Origin: Bryobacterales bacterium
GTDB lineage: Bacteria > Acidobacteriota > Terriglobia > Bryobacterales > Bryobacteraceae
Direction of reading: 5' to 3'
Length of the DNA stretch: 64,000 nt
Assembly: GCA_019261985.1 (NCBI GenBank)
Contig: JAFAQY010000132.1
Location: forward strand, 1-64,000
The notes under the pieces were generated by a model. It worked only from the letters and a program-made list of their open reading frames with translations, ran no database searches and was not told the DNA's origin. Position 1 is the first letter of the stretch; the number at the start of each line of letters is the position of its first letter. The position numbers and the translations under genes are program-made. Below are positions 61,088-64,000 of the stretch, one piece after another.

Positions 61088-62965
61088 ATGTGTGGAATCG
61101 CCGGAATATTCAGCTGCGGCGGCAGGCCGGTTTACGAGCAGGAACTGCACGATATGTGCACGGCGATGGTGCATCGCGGGCCGGACGACGAGGGGATTTA
61201 CCTCGGATCGGATATCGGCTTGAGCATGCGCCGCCTCAGCATTATCGATCTCGACTCGGGTCATCAGCCGGTCAGCAACGAGGCTGGAACGGTTTGGGTG
61301 GTCTTGAACGGCGAAATCTACAATTTCCAGGAGCAGCGGCGGATTCTTGAAGCGCGGGGCCATGTTTTCTCTACTCGCACCGATACCGAGGTGATTGTTC
61401 ATCTATATGAGGAGTACGGGACACAGTGCGTGGATCACCTGCGCGGAATGTTTGCCTTCGCGGTGTGGGATCAGCGAGCGCGGCAACTGCTGCTGGCGCG
61501 CGATCGCGTGGGGATCAAGCCGCTGTATTACACAATAGCGGATGGGCGGCTGCTGTTCGCATCGGAGCTGAAATCGATTTTGCAGTTGCCCGAGGTGGAT
61601 CGCAGGCTGAATTGGAGCGCGGTCGCGCACCTTTTTGCATTTCTGACGACGCCGTCGGACCAGGCGATTGTCGATGGCGTGCGCAAGCTGGAGCCGGGCC
61701 ACATTCTGATTGCGTCTCCGGGACGGGAGATCCGGATTCAGCGCTACTGGGATTTGCAGTTCGAGCCGGATTATTCAAGGCCCGAGGATTATTTCGTCCA
61801 GAAGACGCGGGAACTGATTGAAGAATCGGTTCGCCTGCATATGGTGAGCGACGTTCCGCTCGGCGCTTTTTTGAGCGGAGGCATCGATTCGAGCGCGGTG
61901 GTGGCCGCGGCGTCAAAGATCAGCTCGCAACCTCTAAAGACGTTTTCGATCGGCTTCCGCGAGAAGGAGTACAACGAACTCGATCACGCAAGACAGGTAG
62001 CGCGCGCGTGCCGAGCGGATTCGCAGGAGCAGATCCTGGGGCCGGACACGCTGGAGTCGTTGGACGAATTCGGTTGGGAGTTGGATGAGCCGTTCGGCGA
62101 TTCGTCGGCCATTCCGACGTATATTGTTTCGCGGCTGGCGGCGCGGCGCGTAAAGGTGGTGCTGTCGGGTGACGGCGGCGATGAGCTGTTTGCCGGATAC
62201 GACAAATATCTGGTAGAGCGGCGCGAGCGGAGCTCTATCTTTTCACCGGCGCCAATGCGGTATTTGCTAGGCGCCGCACACAAGGTTTTTCCCGAAGGAG
62301 TACGAGGCAAGAACCGGCTGCGGCATTATTCGCTTCCCGACGCAGAGCGTTTCATGGATGGCTGCACGTTCTTTCGCCGCGAAGAGGCGCGGCGTTTGTT
62401 CCGGCCGGAGTTCGGGGAATTGCTGGCGAGGCACGATCCGGCGCAGGGGCGGATGGCTCGATTGAAGTCCAAGGGGCATTGGCTGTCGAAGCTGCAAGGG
62501 ATGGACATCAGGTATTACCTGCCGCTGGACATTCTGACCAAAGTCGACCGCATGAGCATGGCCCATTCCATTGAAGCGCGCGTGCCGCTGCTGGATCACA
62601 AACTGGTGGAATTCGCGGCTACGATTCCTCCGGAGCTGCAGATGCGCAATGGAACGACGAAATACATTTTGAAGCGCGCGGTGCGCGGGTTGCTGCCCGC
62701 GGACATTGTCGATCGTCCGAAGCACGGCTTTGCCGTCCCGCTGGATTACTGGTTCCGCGGGCGGCTGGGTCCTTATATTCGCGAACTGGTTTTGGGAGAG
62801 CGCAGCCGCCAGCGGGGCTATTTCGATCAGCGTTATCTGGAGCATTTGATCGGTAGGCACGAAAGAGGGAGGAATTTGGACCTTCAGCTTTGGACCTTGA
62901 TTTCGTTCGAGCTGTGGGCGAGGACTTTTCTCGACCGGGGAAGACGGAGCCAGGCGGCGGCATGA
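61088..62965 (+). CDS. asnB: asparagine synthase (glutamine-hydrolysing), AsnB-type
   Basis: The 625-residue enzyme starts MCGIAGIFSCGG, with Cys2 as glutaminase nucleophile. RGPDDEGIYLGSDIGLSMRR and LNGEIYNFQEQRRILEARGH follow in the glutaminase domain. The synthetase domain has the ATP-pyrophosphatase loop GAFLSGGIDSSAVVAAASK, SIGFREKEYNELDHARQVA, VVLSGDGGDELFAGYDKY and the C-terminal DILTKVDRMSMAHSIEARVP. AsnB paralogues are frequent in exopolysaccharide loci, where they may amidate sugar carboxylates instead of making asparagine. Here the acceptor is not known. ATGA overlap with the next gene. Confidence 0.93.
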   Translation: MCGIAGIFSCGGRPVYEQELHDMCTAMVHRGPDDEGIYLGSDIGLSMRRLSIIDLDSGHQPVSNEAGTVWVVLNGEIYNFQEQRRILEARGHVFSTRTDTEVIVHLYEEYGTQCVDHLRGMFAFAVWDQRARQLLLARDRVGIKPLYYTIADGRLLFASELKSILQLPEVDRRLNWSAVAHLFAFLTTPSDQAIVDGVRKLEPGHILIASPGREIRIQRYWDLQFEPDYSRPEDYFVQKTRELIEESVRLHMVSDVPLGAFLSGGIDSSAVVAAASKISSQPLKTFSIGFREKEYNELDHARQVARACRADSQEQILGPDTLESLDEFGWELDEPFGDSSAIPTYIVSRLAARRVKVVLSGDGGDELFAGYDKYLVERRERSSIFSPAPMRYLLGAAHKVFPEGVRGKNRLRHYSLPDAERFMDGCTFFRREEARRLFRPEFGELLARHDPAQGRMARLKSKGHWLSKLQGMDIRYYLPLDILTKVDRMSMAHSIEARVPLLDHKLVEFAATIPPELQMRNGTTKYILKRAVRGLLPADIVDRPKHGFAVPLDYWFRGRLGPYIRELVLGERSRQRGYFDQRYLEHLIGRHERGRNLDLQLWTLISFELWARTFLDRGRRSQAAA

Positions 62966-63945
62966 AGCCGGTGAATAAGCAAAAGATTCTCCTGGTGGGT
63001 CCATATCCGCCGCCGCACGGAGGCATTTCGACGCATGTCGCCGAGCTGGAGCGGCAATGGCGTGATGCCGGCGTGCGATGCCGGGTCTTAGACACGGGGC
63101 GAGTGGGAATGCGGTTTTTTGCGGGAGTGGTGAGATTCGCGTGTGCAGGATGGACATTGCATGTGCATACCAATGGGCATAACCGGAAGAGCTGGGTGCT
63201 CGCAGGGATTTGTGGATTGGTGGGTCGGAGTCCGGTTTTAACACTCCATTCGGGTATGGCGCCCGCTTATCTGCTTGGCGCCGGTGGGCGGCTTGGCAAC
63301 CCGCCGCAGGCTGGCAGCCTGCCCCACAACGGCGACGGCCTGCCTTATTGGATCTGTAAATCATTTAAACGGATTGTGTGTGTGAATGCGGCGATTCGGG
63401 ATGCGCTAGTGGCGATAGGAGTGCCCGAAAAAAAGCTGGAAATCAAGCCCGCTTTTATTGAGCCACAACGCGGGGAATTCCCTTTGAATCCGCTGTTGCG
63501 GGCTTGGATGGGGCGGCATTCGCCGGTGTTCTCGACGACGCTGTTTTTTCGCCCGGAGTACGGATTCGAATTCCTGGTTAGCGCGCTGGCGAAATTGCGG
63601 CGGACGCATCCGTCGCTCGGATGCGTGGTGATGGGCAGCGGCGAAGAGCAGGGTAACGCGGAGCGGCTGGTTCGCGAATCGGGCCTTCAGGACAACATTT
63701 TTTTCGCCGGGGATGTGAGCCATGAGAGTTGTCTGGCGGTAATGTCTCGCTCGGACGTTTTCCTGCGACCTACATTCGCCGATGGCGATTCTGTATCGGT
63801 ACGGGAGGCGCTGGCGCTCGGAGTACCGGTGGTCGCGAGCCGCGTGGGGACGCGGCCGGACGACGCGATTTTGTTTGAGGCCGGCGATCGAGAGGATCTT
63901 TGCGCACGGGTGGAGCAGGCGCTGAAACAACATGTCATCGCTTAG
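62962..63945 (+). CDS. glycosyltransferase family 4 with a palindromic-repeat-derived insert
   Basis: The GT-B enzyme has about 327 residues. N-domain: ILLVGPYPPPHGGISTHVAE (glycine loop). C-domain: VFSTTLFFRPEYGFEFLVSA, NIFFAGDVSHESCLAVMSR and DGDSVSVREALALGVPVVAS, carrying the donor-binding acidic residues. Between about residues 108 and 123 the protein has GGRLGNPPQAGSLPHN, encoded by a copy of the intergenic repeat found at 1993-2035. Relatives pass straight from the preceding helix to the one ahead of KRIVCVNAAIRD. The insertion keeps the frame and lies between secondary-structure elements, so the enzyme may still work. The start overlaps the asnB stop (ATGA); the end overlaps the next gene by 14 bases. 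Confidence 0.87.
   Translation: MKPVNKQKILLVGPYPPPHGGISTHVAELERQWRDAGVRCRVLDTGRVGMRFFAGVVRFACAGWTLHVHTNGHNRKSWVLAGICGLVGRSPVLTLHSGMAPAYLLGAGGRLGNPPQAGSLPHNGDGLPYWICKSFKRIVCVNAAIRDALVAIGVPEKKLEIKPAFIEPQRGEFPLNPLLRAWMGRHSPVFSTTLFFRPEYGFEFLVSALAKLRRTHPSLGCVVMGSGEEQGNAERLVRESGLQDNIFFAGDVSHESCLAVMSRSDVFLRPTFADGDSVSVREALALGVPVVASRVGTRPDDAILFEAGDREDLCARVEQALKQHVIA
63287..63329 (+). repeat. family A palindromic repeat inside a coding sequence
   Basis: GGCGGCTT-ggc-AACCCGCC, G, CAGGCT-ggc-AGCCTG, CCCCACAA. It matches the copy at 1993-2035 in 39 of 43 bases without gaps. Two of the four differences are compensatory within the second stem (A-T pair there, C-G pair here). The unit is read in frame by the glycosyltransferase gene. 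Confidence 0.85.
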
Positions 63946-64000
63946 AAAACTCGCTCGCATGCGGCCCGCCGAACTGGTGTTCCGGCTACGCGAGCGGACG
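63932..64000 (+). CDS. start of a probable heparinase II/III-like (alginate lyase) gene, cut by the window end
   Basis: Only 23 codons are visible: MSSLRKLARMRPAELVFRLR and three more. The phrase KL..M.P.EL.FRLRER is the usual beginning of heparinase II/III-family proteins in exopolysaccharide loci, which are polysaccharide lyases that trim or release the polymer. The ATG lies inside the end of the glycosyltransferase gene (14-base overlap). The identification rests on the N-terminus alone. Confidence 0.45.
   Translation, partial: MSSLRKLARMRPAELVFRLRERT

Noticed and set aside
1-64000. CRISPR arrays, prophage modules, rRNA or tRNA genes.
   Set aside because: No regularly spaced direct repeats with spacers, no phage structural or integrase genes, and no recognisable rRNA or tRNA sequence were seen by reading. 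A dedicated scan was not possible.

Overview
The window is a GC-rich bacterial chromosome segment that most resembles the Acidobacteriota, class Terriglobia, close to Solibacter/Bryobacter. The pointers are two tandem secreted proteins of the Acidobacterial VWFA-related type, a large DUF1587/1592/1588/1585 cytochrome-c-like protein, carboxypeptidase-regulatory-like and matrixin exoproteins, and several families of short palindromic repeats between genes. The taxonomic call is inference from gene content; there is no rRNA gene to anchor it.

Left part (1-14 kb): a lipoprotein peptidyl-prolyl isomerase; nadC and nadA (de novo NAD synthesis) separated by palindromic repeats; a secreted matrixin metalloprotease with a small secreted partner; a family-39-like membrane glycosyltransferase; about 0.6 kb of apparently non-coding DNA; a DksA/TraR zinc-finger protein; thiol peroxidase; and a four-gene molybdenum hydroxylase operon (coxS-coxL-coxM-coxG like, carrying the form II AYRGAGR motif).

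Middle part (14-34 kb): a decayed accessory patch (14.2-17.9 kb) holding a truncated RHS/YD-repeat gene cut by an IS256-family relic, a His-Me-finger (HNH-like) nuclease gene, a second IS256 relic, and a ParD/ParE-like module whose toxin has a one-base frameshift. Then come two VWFA-related secreted proteins, a VapBC module, a DsbA-like protein coupled to a cytochrome-c-like protein, a frameshifted carboxypeptidase-regulatory-like gene, a protein with DUF2007-like repeats, a feruloyl-CoA-synthase-like ligase, and a copper block (CopA-type ATPase, a Cys/His-containing exported peptide and an outer-membrane protein).

35-41.1 kb: a two-gene cassette of a DNA polymerase beta-type nucleotidyltransferase and a xylose-isomerase-like TIM-barrel protein stands alone between non-coding DNA and mfd. 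It is the best candidate here for an undescribed system. The mfd gene is translationally coupled to a heptose-phosphate adenylyltransferase (rfaE2/hldE C-domain).

Right part (43.4-64 kb): a long co-directional exopolysaccharide locus. It starts with tandem palindromes and a strongly structured leader, then a receiver-like protein lacking every phosphorylation residue and a secreted beta-propeller protein with two tandem sugar-binding-like domains. After a terminator and a sigma54-like promoter follow wza-type export, a receiver, an outer-membrane barrel, a Wzc-type tyrosine kinase, YvcK, glycosyltransferase 2 (its last membrane segment displaced into an overlapping ORF), a GNAT/DegT-aminotransferase/GNAT trio, polysaccharide deacetylase, O-antigen ligase/polymerase, flippase, asparagine synthase, glycosyltransferase 4 and the beginning of a probable heparinase-like gene. 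Many neighbours overlap by 1-14 bases, which suggests one long operon. One intergenic palindromic repeat family has a 43-base copy in frame inside the last glycosyltransferase.
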